This document shows, in pieces, positions 45,636 to 58,452 of a stretch of 64,000 nucleotides of DNA; positions within the stretch are counted from its first letter, which is position 1, and each line of letters begins with the position of its first letter. This DNA comes from Megalopta genalis. Taxonomy: Eukaryota > Arthropoda > Insecta > Hymenoptera > Halictidae. The stretch lies in contig NC_135029.1 in the NCBI RefSeq assembly GCF_051020955.1, positions 5,784,001 through 5,848,000 on the forward strand, given 5' to 3'. The position numbers were made by a program, and so were the translations under genes. Below the pieces are notes generated by a model that made no database searches, was not told the DNA's origin, and saw nothing but the letters and a program-made list of their open reading frames with translations.

Positions 45636-48600
45636 GTAATATGTATTTATTCATAATATCTGTACTTAATCTGAGAAAGTCATGGCGATAAATACATATA
45701 GAAAATTTTAATCTCGAAACTAACCCATAAATACATAACCAGATATTTCCAATATTTTCAGTAAAATAGAAACGACTTTGCGGCATCAATTCTGATGATA
45801 TAGCGAGCAATAAACATTTCTGCGATATTTTAGACGGGAGGGAGAATTTATTTTTATTGTATTCGAACTGGTTGGATAAAAAAAATGCTACGTTATAATT
45901 TTTCAACGTTTTAGATTATGGGGTGTTATATATTATTTCAGCAAAAACGGTAATTTTACACGAGAAAATGAAGCGAATTTATGATACAGGTAACTTCATT
46001 TTCGGAAGAGTTGAATTTAAATGTCCGCCACGCAAGTGTTAAGTAGGATTTGCCTGACGTGTCTGACCAGTGCGCACTGCTTCTACTTACGGTAAGAACT
46101 AACGCAGGTGCATTAATTCTACTGTTCATTTTATTCAACATTTTCATTTGTAGAGTGAATAAATCCCTGCTTAACTCCAGTTTCTGCAGATTAGTATTTA
46201 AAAGTTCTGCAGTGTAATAACGAATGACATTTGAATACGAGAAAATTGGAGACGGTTTTTAAAAACCATGTTCATTCTGTCATGTTGAACTTTCATAAAA
46301 ATTGTTAACTCAATGATTGAAGGCATTATTTTGCAATTGATATAAAGAAAGAAGATATTGTATGTTCCTTCTGTAAATACAATAGTATCAAAGATATAAA
46401 AGTGTTATCTTTTTATCAAAAAGAAACTAACATTTAAACTGAGGTATGTAAATAATGAAAAATTATATGAGCAAAATGAATAGGAATTGAAACACTTTTA
46501 CCACTTTAAATAATCATTCTTTGAATCAGTGTTTTCTCCAAAAGGACAAGATTACATATCTGTATTAGAATTTGATTAATGTTGTCTATGCAACTTTCTT
46601 TACTACCAATTACGGACGTATATATTACTCTTTAATAATCTTATGAGTAGAAGGCAGATTTTTATACGAAATAAAAATTTTCATCACTAATTGCGAGACC
46701 TCCATTTAATTTCTCAATCATTTTAATGAGTTGACAGTAATACAATAATATTATTACATTGCTTAAACGATTGTGCTATTTTGCATTTGAACTAACTCAT
46801 CTTTGTCATAAGTGCATAAAATCCGCAGTGTAGTTATAATTATAAAGGATTGCTAGAATTTTTCAGGGATGTGTGATATTGATGATCGATAGTGACAGTT
46901 TCTTATAAAACTATTCCAAGGCAACAGAAATTTCGTCCATGATTCAACACATTATTTAGACAAATTCAATGCTAAAATTTCTTCTGAAATAATAATTTAA
47001 ACGAAAAGTATAAAGCTTCTCTTACATACAGTCTGGTCATAAAGAAGTCTATTAAAAAAAATGTGATAAGTAAAGCGTTGAGTGATCATCCACCGGTCAG
47101 GTCGCCTACTTGTAGTAGAATGACCTACAAAGTAGCGCAATTGCAAAGAAGCAGAAAGTAAAAAGATAACGGACATGTAACGTTTGAACGTTTCTACAAG
47201 CGCATTCTACGAATCACGCTTTCCTACAGTCATCCATAACGCAACTGCGCCAGCCTGTTGATCGCGCATCGCAAGAAAATCCCTTGTAACCCGAAAACTT
47301 CATCGTGGAACGTAAAGTTTGCCCATTCAGCATGGAACGACTCCGCAGATCCGTCCACGGAATCACACTATCGAACGCGACAGACAATTTTCCTCGCGAA
47401 TTGCTGCGAAGAGCGTAATTTGAACGTGCCAGAAGCATCGTGCACATTTCCAGTCGCGAATTCTGTAAAAAAAGAACGCCACATTTGTAAATAAAATACA
47501 AACTACTTATTTATTCATCGAAATTGATTCTGTCGACATGAAAATAGGTCCCAACCGAGGCAATGCACATACTCGGCAACGCTTTCTCCGGTCTGCAAAA
47601 CACTTTTCAAACGCTGAAGAAGGTGCGGCCTTCAACTCTAAATGTATGCTGGTCAATATGACCGGTTTCACAATTTTCTTTCTTAAATTGTTGAAGCTAC
47701 GAAGATTCTTCTCTAAGAAACGATTGTATAAATACCTTTATTCAAGCATATATTATAATTAGACAGCGGATATTTATGGAAAATGAAGGCTGTCCACGTT
47801 AATTGTAGGAAAAATAAGTTAGATGAAAATACTTTTCCTAATTGTAATTAATGATAATGTAACAATACCCTTAGATTCTTTTAACGTTTCTCCACTTTTC
47901 TATTACGCATTTCTGTCATAAATGCAAAAAATCCACGATCTAATTAGAATAAAAATAGCAAAACGTCTAAATAAGTTAGGACTTGTAATTTTCATAAAGA
48001 GCTATACACGATTTGAATCTCGAATTGAAGACAAATTCTTTGCTCGACTTCACTTATTCCATTGTAGAAATCGCGCAACACACTTGAGATCGACTGACAC
48101 GAACAGCTGCGGTAAGCAAGCACAATGGTTGATGAATTGCGATCAAATTGTGCGTCACAACTGGGTACAATGATGCTTTCTCAGATATACAAAATTTGTT
48201 TCGATAAATCCACCGCGAGACTTTAGAATGCGAAAATTCAAGTACTTTCTTTGGATAATGTAAATTAGCTGCGAAGCATGGGTGCATGCGCGACCGGTTG
48301 AATCGGATCTGTTCGGATCGCGTGTAGGATGGTTGCCTAGGGAGGGCGAGATGTGTATAAAATCCTGAATCAGTATGATGGATACTAGCGGGTCTCGTTG
48401 GTTGAACGATTGGTAATCGGCGGGCACGTAGGCGCGTACTGCAGGTACAGGCGGCAGCATCTGCGCATACATCAGGCTCGATTTGACACGGCTCGCGGAT
48501 CCAAGTGGCAGATTTTCAAGGGGAATTTGTAAATTTCCCGTGTACCGGGCCCCGGTCGGGTACGTCGCGGGCGTCAACGTGGCCTCGCATAAACACGTTA

Positions 48601-49644
48601 CGTCATCCGCACCGTTCGCAGCCGGCGTGCCCGTTTGTTCCCATTAACGATTGAAGTTGGCCCGATCGCGACAGATGGGTGCGACGTGACCGTATACCAC
48701 AGCCGCATTCCATGAAATCCGTGAAATATTTAACCGCATTATTGATTCCCTCCGTGGTCCACGAGAGTGCTTCTCGTCGTAAATTCATTAGCCGTGAAGT
48801 TTGCTGTTCGCCCCCGCACGCGAGCACCCAGGCCACGCGTTCCTCGACAATTATCGAACTCCGCGATATATCCTTCCGACTGTTCTCCATGGTCTGAGTG
48901 TCGTTACAAGTAACGGCACGTACCGTCGACCGGCTAGCCGGTAATGTTTGTAGAAGCGTCCGGTAATTGCCGCCACAACGGGAGTTATCGACTTATTGTC
49001 CCGATCGACTTGTGACAGATTTATTAATTAGCCCCGGCCCGGTTTTCTACGTTTTATTTAGCGACTCTCGTTCCCAGGCGTTCCCCTTCGCTGGCTGCTG
49101 CGCGTTATTTATTGCCTGGTCGATCAGCTTCGTTCGAAATTCATTCACTTTTTAGTCGCTGCTACGTAAGAAACGTGTAATCCGTGTTTGTCGTTGCGCA
49201 TTTCAGCTCGAACAACCGCTCAGTAATTTTGATTAACGAGCCATTGGTGTTTTGCTCGTTTCTCGTGTACCAGACAGTTTACACATTCAATTGAGCCTAG
49301 ACGGCCTTTTTGATACATTTGGATCGGTAATTACAATAGGTCGACAAACCTAGAATAAAAAGTCACGTTTGACTTCACACTCAGTTTTAAATACTTATAT
49401 AAGAATTAGTTTGTTTTCTGTTCTTCAAATTCTTCACAATTCTTGTGGCAATATTACAGGTATGGGTGGATCTATTAAAATAGCATTTGGTCACTGACTT
49501 CAGCTGTATCTGCTTTGAACTAATATATTTCCATTTCCATTAATTTCTTGAAAATAATCATCAAGTTTATGCCATATGCTTGATGAATCAAGTATTTACA
49601 AACCAAGTTGAAATATTATATATCTTCAACACCAGAAAGGGGTA
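45632..49644. other. Non-coding stretch, dispersed motif copies, GC-rich island
   Basis: Copies of the CATAAATGCATAAAATCC motif lie at about 46807-46826 and 47915-47934. A string TACAGTCTGGTCATAAAG at 47028 resembles a Tc1-type terminus without a partner. The segment 47651-47760 is related to 54603-54712. The region from 48.3 to 49.2 kb is GC-rich with overlapping frames (48155-48577 and 48603-48890 minus; 48679-48897 plus), none with a domain. Confidence 0.45.
47651..47760 (+). repeat. Diverged dispersed repeat with GGTCA(N)ATGACC core, copy 1
   Basis: GGTCAATATGACCGGTTTCA is followed about 50 bp later by AAGATTCTT and then ATTCAAGCATAT. The same order is found on the minus strand of 54603-54712. 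The open frames over both copies encode a shared V.MTG..IFF pattern only because the DNA is related. Confidence 0.45.
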
Positions 49645-49646
49645 TA

Positions 49647-50186
49647 CAGGGTGTTCCACAATTATTTTAACAGCCGAAAATGAGGGATAGCTGAGGTCAT
49701 TTGAAGCAACTTTTTCCTTTGCGAAAATGCAATCTGCGGCATTGTTTACGAGTTATTAATGGAAAACACTGACCAATGAGAGGTGACGGCGCGAAGTTCG
49801 AGAGCCCGCAGCACGAGGCTTTGACAGATGGTCGGGACGGACTCGAGCCGTGTTCGAAGTATTGAACAAATCACAAAGCGAGAACTTCCCGGATTTTTTT
49901 TTACTACCTAACTGTGATATTTTTAAGAAAAATGGTGTTCACCTTTACTTTAGAACGTATGAAGAATATTTACTAATTTTTCGAACCTGAAATAGTAAGT
50001 AATTTTAACCGTGACGGCCGTTTTAATTTTCTAGTGTAAGGTGTTTAATTTTCTAAGCAAGGTGTACAGTGAAGATTAAGAAAGTACGTAAATGATATTT
50101 TAATTTTCGCAAAGAGGAAAAAGTTACTTCAAACGACCTCATCTACCCCTCATTTTCGGCTGTTAAAATAATTGTGGAACACCCTG
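49647..50186. mobile_element. 540-bp MITE with about 80-bp inverted repeats (mariner/Tc1 type)
   Basis: The left end CAGGGTGTTCCACAATTATT and the right end (its exact inverse) continue as inverted repeats for about 80 bp, through ACAGCCGAAAATGAGGG, GAGGTC and AACTTTTTCCT. TA flanks both ends (49645-49646 and 50187-50188), and the flanks extend as TATA on both sides. The roughly 380-bp interior has a CG-rich patch near 49780-49860 but no transposase sequence that I can read. Confidence 0.85.
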
Positions 50187-50188
50187 TA

Positions 50189-51360
50189 TACTTCTATAAA
50201 AGGTAATTGACCCATTGCCATACGATTTATTCTATAGCTGGATTAATTAGAAATTGTTTAAAAATGTCTTTCCTCTCTGAATCAATTTAATAAGTTCTAC
50301 ATGACTTAAAAATATTTTTGAACTCTTCTACTACATTTATTGTCTTGTTTTTAACATAATCATTTTTATCATAAATGGATAAAATCTGCACTTCATTCAA
50401 AGCTTTGTATATGTTTTATGGTTATTGACTAAACATAATCGATTGTATCAAGCACACACAAACCAGATAAAAATGTATTTCTCCTTTTAATAATATTAAT
50501 ACAGCGAAAGCAGTACTGTTATATTTTTAAATTCTTCTTCTTTATTCACTGTCCTCACTGTGCTTCGTTTATCCATTTTTGTGATGAACGCATAAAATCC
50601 ACAGCCTTTTTTAATGTTCAAAATCTTCATCACGAGTCGGATGAATAACGTGTTGTTTGATCAATTGTTCGATCGTGTTCAATCGTTCTTAACATCGATT
50701 AACTGAAACAGCACTCTGTCGGTCATCTAACGTGCACACCGTAATTATTAATGCACGATTACTGGTAATTCCGATTCGAACGCAGCGCGTAATTAAGCGA
50801 GACGTTTCCCACGTTTCTTATGTGACTCCGTAATTGGGACAAGGCTCAGCGAATTACCGGAGAATATTGCACAGAGGGAAATCCGCAAAGAGGTGAATCA
50901 AAGCGAAACAGAGAGACGAATGCATGGCAAAAAGAGGAAAACCGAGGTAGCGACCATGGGCGACTGCGAGAATGTATCTCGTTGGTAGGACACACATAAA
51001 ATATCAGCCGGAAGATTACCATCGTCCCTTGATCCCCTACTAGTTCTTCCACATCCGGCTTCTGCCGTGCTAGTTTTTACTGGGAATATATGCACCAACC
51101 GTCGCTTTGTTACTTTTCCTTTTTTGGCCAGCTACTCCTCGTCTAGCAGCTGCACCGACCCAAACGAGTCTTGCCCTATCTACCGTTGAACTCTTGAACT
51201 GCTCCTATGACCCGGCGCCGCGCCGCTCGCTAAAAGCGACTTTATTCCTAGACATAAGTGGCATCCGCAGGTTACATTAGCGATCCGGATTTGATCCGGG
51301 AGCTCCACAGTTGCTCCTGATTGCGAATTCCAAGAATCGAGTTCGTGCGAATATAGTTTC
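50189..51360. other. AT-rich then GC-rich non-coding DNA
   Basis: Two copies of the dispersed motif lie about 200 bp apart (about 50374-50395 and 50577-50598). From 50.7 kb the DNA is GC-rich. Frames in that part lie on one strand (50846-51052 and 50898-51098 minus) but carry no domain. Confidence 0.45.
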
Positions 51361-51368
51361 GCCTAGAG

Positions 51369-51573
51369 CAGTGCTCGGAATGCTTCGCAACGCAACATTG
51401 GACTCCGCCTTCTGACTACTGCCGCAGCGTCTCGCTGCCCGCATTACTTCTATTGGCTCACAGTGGCGAGCGCTGCAGTGATAAGCCGACGGAAGCAACG
51501 CGGGGAGCGAGACGTGGCGGCGGTAGTCAGGAGGCGGAGCCTAATGTTGCGTTCCAAAGCATTCCGAGCACTG
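51369..51573. mobile_element. hAT-type MITE, fully palindromic (205 bp)
   Basis: The termini CAGTGCTCGGAATGC and their inverse GCATTCCGAGCACTG follow the hAT pattern (CAGNG at the ends). The 8-bp flanks are GCCTAGAG (51361-51368) and GCCTCGAG (51574-51581), matching at 7 of 8 positions as expected for an old hAT target duplication. The two halves pair over almost the whole length, including AACGCAACATT, CTCCGCC, TGACTAC and GTCTCGCT blocks. Transcripts through it would form a long imperfect hairpin. Confidence 0.85.
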
Positions 51574-51581
51574 GCCTCGAG

Positions 51582-53584
51582 TACACAGTGTGACAATTAA
51601 TTTTTAAGACTAGCAAATTTTATTACAGCAAATAGTGACAACATCTGTCCAGCGTCAGCATTCGTGGAAATCATTTCTCCGTTTAACAAACCAAAGTTGA
51701 TGTCAATCGAATAATAAATGACAAAGTTATGACGGTCCTCACTGACCAAGTCTTTAATCGATGTTGAAATTGTATCGTGGAACAAAATACGGTTATTCAT
51801 TGTTAAGAAATATTTAGTATAATTCACTAATGTAATTGGTAGCATTATGTAAGCTAGTCTCAACTGTAAGATGCAAAAAAAGTTAGGTGCTGCCATGTAA
51901 TATTGGCGCCACTGTACGTTACGGGAGTTCCGTAGAAAAATATCGTGTACTAGTGAAATTAAGTTTCCTCAAAACTCATTTCTATTCTTTATTGAATATT
52001 CGTTCTTGTGTGTAAGATACATTTATTTTGCGATTATGTTGTTACTCATAAATGTCATAAAAATGTCGTTAAATGTACCGTGTTAATAAGATCGCGAAAT
52101 CATGAAATGCAGGATAAATATATGATTTCAATTAGAAAATACTTTTTACCGATTTTTAGTGCGACATACCTGTCGTGTAAAAGTTCAACGTTTCAGAGAA
52201 ATCAAACGAGAATTGGTTCAGAGTCGTTACAAAGGACGGGAAAACCAGATCTTGAAACGTTACACGTACGCCTATATGTGAAGTACGTCTGCGAAGGATA
52301 TCGATTAACCGACTGGGTCGTACACCTTCGTTTCCTTTGCTCATCCTCGTCTCTATCGGTCGCGTGATTGACGTTTTATAATTTAGTTGTGTCGGCTGAT
52401 GCACGGAGGGATCGTCAACCGGAGCTAGACAGATTGAAGACGAGCCCGGCGACTGCGAACGCTTTAAATACCACTATCTATTATAAGATTGCAATTATCC
52501 GGCAACTACCGGGAGCGTTCCGGCGGTAACGGCGGATGCATTAACTTCGGAACGATGACGTAACCGGTCCCGATAAGTAATATCCGTTTTATAGGACGTC
52601 TTCGTTTTACGAGCCATGAATTACCGCTCGGTAATATCTCAAATATGACGTAAATGTAGTACATTCCGTAGATAAGTGTATATGATGGGGGTCGTCGAAA
52701 ATTTGCTCATAAAAAAAGATTGCCGAGGCAGTGCGCCGTTGACGAGAAAACCGGCCGAATTGCTAGTACCGAAAAAGGTTTCTTCTTAGGGGAAAGTGGT
52801 TATTACTTTGTTCGCGAAGATGGAACGGCCAGCAAAGTAGAAATGGCGGCAACGTCGTCGTCGACATCGTGTAGTGTGACGCTCGCGGGGGCCCCAGACT
52901 TCCAGGCACAATTTTCTTGGTCAACTCCCGAGATTGCTGTATCTTAAAAAAAGAGAAACGAAAACACGAAAACGGAAAAGAGACGAAGAAAGAAACACTT
53001 GAGTTGACGCGCCATTCATTTCGCCCTCCGACCAATCCCCTTGACCCTCGTTCGGCCTTACGTTACCTACCAGCGAGCACATTTTTCTCGGACGCTCTGA
53101 CATTGGCTTTTACTACTTTCATTACGTTTTATTGTCACTCGCGTCAACGGGGCGCGCGTTTATTTTTTAATTCGACGTCGAATCGAGCAACGACACGCTC
53201 GACAGGGACTATATTAAACTCGTAACTCTTTCAAAGGGAACGGAGCGAGGAGAGAGTGGCAGCGCACCTTGTAACCTGCCACCAATTTTCCCTTTTTCTC
53301 GACAACGTACGTGCCTTCAAACGATCAGCGGGCCCTACCACTGGTCGGCGTACGTCAGTCGCTCGAGTAATTATGCTCGAGTATGTTGACACTGTCTGCA
53401 TGAATAGGCCGCCCATCAATATGTAAGAAATCTGTTAGAGAGTACCGGTGAAGCTTATTTGCAATGGTCAGCGCAACTGAATTGCCGATTCGCGAGTCCG
53501 TGATAGTGTCCTTCATTCATTTTGGATTCAATTGAATTAATAATTTATATGTCCAACTGCAACTGTGTGAGAAAGACACAGAAT
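51582..53584. other. Non-coding with a GC-rich island
   Basis: AT-rich to about 52.1 kb, CpG-rich from about 52.2 to 53.4 kb. The island holds the weak open frame at 52720-52947, listed separately, and other overlapping frames without domains. No promoter element could be supported. Confidence 0.4.
52720..52947 (+). CDS. Weak coding candidate, unknown
   Basis: The frame is open for 75 codons from a TTG at 52720 to TAA. Its central part reads naturally for a soluble protein, with phrases AVDEKTGRIASTEKGFFLG and SGYYFVREDGTASKVEM. It has no ATG at the start. A GAGGCAG|TG acceptor-like site is at 52730, so it might be an internal or terminal exon. The island is GC-rich, which lowers stop density, and an ATG-started frame (from 52684) overlaps it in another phase. 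No domain is recognised. Confidence 0.15.
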   Translation: MPRQCAVDEKTGRIASTEKGFFLGESGYYFVREDGTASKVEMAATSSSTSCSVTLAGAPDFQAQFSWSTPEIAVS

Positions 53585-53812
53585 CAGAGTTGGGAAAACT
53601 TTTATTCGACGCCATCGAATAAAAATTGATTCGAATAAGAATTTATTCCTACAGGAATTCATACGGAAAACAATCGATTCGAATAAAAACGATTATGAAA
53701 GAATTGTTGGAATTGCATGAAAATAAAGAATTATTACAAAAAAGAATAATATAATATGCAATAATTTATGACGAACAACGAGTAATCGTTACTCGAATAA
53801 AATATTTGACTG
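53585..53812. repeat. Dispersed repeat, AGAGTTGGG family, copy 2
   Basis: CAGAGTTGGGAAAACTTTTATTCG is present in pieces (CAGAGTTGGGAAAAC, TTTTATTCG), then AATTCAT, AATAAAGAATT, AATTTATGACGAACAACGA and TAATCG, in the same order as at 41721-41960. It is diverged from copy 1 by many substitutions and small indels. Confidence 0.65.
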
Positions 53813-54602
53813 AGAAGAATTCATGTGGAAAATTATCTTAGATAAATATTTATTCGAAATAATTCGAATAATGCTCGACTATGTATACTGGATAGGAATA
53901 ATCATCGTATGCTTTTGTACTCGAAGCCTATCAGAGTTTAATCAAGAACATCTAACTGAGCAATTAAAAAAATCATTTCCTTTCATTGGAAGCCGAGTTT
54001 GGAGATTTTGAAGTCTTCCACATTAAATTTGTTCATCTTTCAAGATAATACAATGTAATTCCACCGCAATTACCCTTATTCTTATTAAATAAAAATCGAA
54101 ATTTATGAAATCTATCTGAATGTGGTGACATCATGAACTAAAATGAAGCAAAACAAAAACTTTTAACTAAAACACTTTTCATACTGAAACCTTTGTTCAT
54201 CGTACACTCTGACTATTAACTATACGTAATTGTAAATTTCTAATTAAAAATTATATCGAATGTGATTATAACAAGCTTTATTACAGTATCAATTAAATCT
54301 TTACATTTTAGATGAAGGATCTATCTTCGAGCATTAACTTAAAATGTTTGACAAAATATTGACTCGTAAACATAGATAATTTTATACAACGAATGGCTTA
54401 CACATAGTGAGATTTCCTTTGAAGATCTTCGTTGATTTCCAAGTCCCTTTGTCAATAAATCTTTTCCATTGCGATATTAACTACGATAAACGCATCGTTT
54501 CAAAAGTGACTGGTGCATGCTGTTTCATAAAAATAACAATACAGAATCATTTAAACTTTTCACCATTTGTATAATATAACCTTGACATAAGCTTAACATT
54601 TT

Positions 54603-54712
54603 TGGAACATAAGCTCGAATGAAGAAATTCATTCAAATATTTCCCATGAAAGAATCCTTGCAATGTCGACACTGTTGAATTAAAAAAAAATATGATACCG
54701 GTCATTTTGACC
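54603..54712 (-). repeat. Diverged dispersed repeat with GGTCA(N)ATGACC core, copy 2
   Basis: On the minus strand GGTCAAAATGACCGGTATCA is followed by AGGATTCTT and ATTCGAGCTTATG, paralleling 47651-47760. The palindromic GGTCANNATGACC core is a known style of terminal or subterminal sequence in DNA transposons, but no target duplication is visible. Confidence 0.45.
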
Positions 54713-57700
54713 TGCACGGTAGGTTCGGTGTTAGATGCGGGAAGCATTTCAAGATCTAATCTTGGACGGCCCACCCGGTATACATCAGGACGAAACCGGG
54801 TTAGAGCAGCGTGTAGACGCGCATAACGCGTACAACGTAGCTCCTTTACGTAACCTCATCGCATAATCTCGTCACGAACAGCTACGGAACGAAATAAGAG
54901 AATGCCGCGTTGAGTAGTAACAACGAAGAAAATTTCATTTCCCACTCTTTTCAAGAAGAAATCCAATTAATTTTCACCGCGAGCTAGACAAGCCCAAGAA
55001 GGATCGGAGTTACAAGTTTTTTAATTGATCGTGTTGCACGTGCTGCCTAGATTGCAAGAGCAGCGAAAGGGTCGACGGTTGTGCGGTTAGGCATCCGACA
55101 AACCGTCTTCGCTTCCCATCGACGTTATTGGCTGGCAGAGAAACCGGTGTTAACGTGGCACGTTACCTTAACACGCGGTCAACTTGTCAACGTACCAGTC
55201 AGCGCCGTAGTAACGATACAGGGGCTGCGACAGTACAAATCGAAACGAAGTAAGCTCGTGTGCCGTGTGTGGGTGATACCGAAGCGAGAACGAGACGCGA
55301 GGCATTCCAATAAGTGGATTGACTCCAACATGCTCCGCTGCCACCCTTTCCTACCGATAACACCTTAGAACCACCGGCGTGTCCAGCCGGGATCAATGAA
55401 AAGGAAGAAAAGGAAAATCCCAACGGTGAAATTGCTGCAATTTTATACTCCGACGAATCGTGTTTATAGTTTATCAAGTCCGATACGTGTTGCAAAAAAT
55501 TCGACCGGCGTACAGGCTACCACAAAAGTACAGATGCGACCGTCGAATATCGTATGTTTCATAGGCGACACGAGTTTTTAACATTGCAGAAACATACACT
55601 TGATCGTTACTTGAAGATTATGATGGTTCTTTGGAGAAATTGAGAAGAAAATTGTACAATTTGCAAGCACTTGTCTGTGGAAGCAAAACTTGATGACACG
55701 TTACTTTTAATGACTGAATTGCGTCCGATCGATGAGCTAGATCATTTTCTTTTAAATAATAATTTCTAACCAACACGTTATATTATATTTTAGTTACAAT
55801 AATTATTTTTATGGTTTTTCAAGAAATTCTTCACCGTTAATTTTTGTTTTTGAAAGAACTATTAGGAAACTGCCTGATGGCATCTGCACACTACCAATCA
55901 TGTTCATGATTTCAATTATATCATTTGGTAACAAATTATGAGAAGCATGATCGTTTTTTCAAATGTTGTATAGTGCTAACTAATAAACGTTCGCGAAACA
56001 TCGGTAACGTTTTCGAATATTGTAAATTTGATCGTTGCCTGGAAACTTTTGTGGTCGCTTGTATCCGCACGAATTTTCTGCGCGGACATTCAATTTTATT
56101 TACGTGATTATGTTTTCCCTGATGGTCGCGTTTATCCTTTTTCGTTTTGGTATCGTGCTCGATTTTCGATTTTTTTTTGTTCGCAGAACGCGTGCGCATC
56201 GCGTAACGCAAAGAGAATAAATCAATTTACCGGTACCAATTCCATTGTCCGGACGAGCCTTCATTAATTTCAGTTGGGACAACTGATCGATTGGAACGAT
56301 AAACCATATAGAATAATGAACGCGTATGTATTTTCCATTTTTTTTTCTCTTCTTTTTGATCGAATGAAATGAATATACACGGTGACTCAGAATCGTTGAA
56401 ATAGCTATTAACTCGAAAAATTTGTTCTGCAATTTCGATACATTTATTCCTTTCGTGTTTACTTTTAATATTGAACAAAGGACGATTCAGATTGGTTTAC
56501 ATAATTTCAGCAAGTTAATATTTCACATCATGAGTTACGTACACACGAACCACAAACTCCATTAATACCTTTTATCGAGTAATTAAATTTGCATTGGAAC
56601 GTTTTGTTATTTAAGAATCAATTGCAAAAGCCAATCAAAGCGTAATATATAATTCATGCTTTCAATAATTTTATATTTTTAATTCAAAACGCGTACAATT
56701 TTCTTCGTGACTTGTTCAATTATTGAAAGATATACTTGATTAATTCTACATTATTGCAAAATAATTAATATAGAATAAATTGTCCGTTACACTTTATTAA
56801 TTAATTTCATGTAATTCTGAAACGATTAAGTGTGAATGTGGAAAAGTATATGAAATAATATCATTAGCTTGAAATGGGGCAAATGTTGGTGAGATATGAT
56901 ATAATGAAAAGTGCACTCGAGGTAGTCACGCTGAGGTCTTAGTAACTCCAGTGCACACGATCAAGCAATATCATTTCATCTATTACAGGAAGCACTCAGA
57001 CAGTTGTATCGCCTTCCGCAGAGACGGCTAATCTGAATTTCCATTACGCTTATATCGATCACGCGACGTAATTGCGCACGTGCTCTCTGAAAAAATGTAT
57101 ACCCTGTGTACGTTCAGTTCTTGGTTTTACCTTTGCCTATTAAATAAATACGATTAACGCGTGTGTGTACATTCTAAAAATTATTTAAGAAATTACATAA
57201 AAATGTGATACTAAAATGATATTAAATGTTCTATTATTTCATTTGTAATAACTCTGAGCAGTACAAATTAATTCAATAAAGTTTATTATCTTAAACTTAT
57301 TACGACATATCCGCGAACGATATCATTGCTTAATTTGTGGCATTTATGAACAATTTGTTCTACCGTGAACGTGATATAATTAATAACATAAATATTATGT
57401 GGATGCAAGTGATATAATATAAAATTTTTTAAAAATGACATAAAAGGTAAGTACTTATTTCTTCTGCCATACTTCTTCCTAACTTTTTCTTCTAGAATCA
57501 TCGAATAAACTGAAAAAATGAGAAATTTTGTGACGAACCTTTTTGCGCGAATAATACATGGAAATGTTGCTAGATGCGAACAAATTCAGTCTGGGCATAA
57601 TTTCAAAGCAATACGCGTCGCGTTTAGTAGTTTAGTAGTTTAATACCAAATAGTTCCAGCGTCAATTAACGAAACTAGTTTTTCATTGATAGATCGCCTT

Positions 57701-58432
57701 CATCGAACAAAACTAAACACGTTTGAACATAACGTGGCGTATTCCTATAGTTGCCAACTGTCCGGCATAGAATCGCAATCAACCGCCCAGAATTGGAAAG
57801 TTCGCAACTCGGTGGGCAGAAGTGACCTGCAGTTCCAGGTCGTTCACCGGTTTTATTTTTGCTGTGGGTACACTTTATTCTGAAAACGCTTTAACATTCC
57901 GTAACCTCGTTCCGCGCATTTTGCCGCGAGCCTGGTCACATGGTAAAGGTCAGTCTTCTAGGCAGAGAACTTCTGTATTCCGCAATGTTCCGACCTTTCG
58001 CGAAGAGTTCCATCGCTCAGGCTTACGCCTCGCTACGACCTTATTGGACATCCCTGATTTGTGCCCTCCGGTGAATGCTCGGCATTTCCGACCAGCCCGA
58101 GAATTTCGCTATGGAGCCGCGATGTGTTTCCACAAGTGCCGAAGAAATCCGCGCATAAGATTCGTGTAGCGCGACTAATCTTACATGTTCACGTTCCGGG
58201 TACAAATTAGGTTTTGCATGCCAAATTGCTGCGCCCCTCGCGCTTCCTCCTCGTGTGCCATGCAAATTCGAAGATTATACCAAATAACGAGATACCGGTT
58301 CGACGAGTTTCGCGGGAAAGCTCAAGAATCGCTTTTTCACGCCGTTGTCGAGGTCACGGTGCTTCTTTTAAAAAGGGATACACACATGTTACTCGCACGC
58401 TTGCCTCATCGCCAAAAGCGTACCTAATATCC

Positions 58433-58452
58433 GTGTGTGTGTGTGTGTGTGT
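58433..58452. repeat. (GT)n microsatellite
   Basis: Pure GT dinucleotide run of ten units. Confidence 0.95.

Noticed and set aside
48155..48577. 140-codon minus-strand open frame with a proline-rich segment
   Set aside because: Located in a GC-rich island with competing frames; no domain or splice signals that make a gene model.
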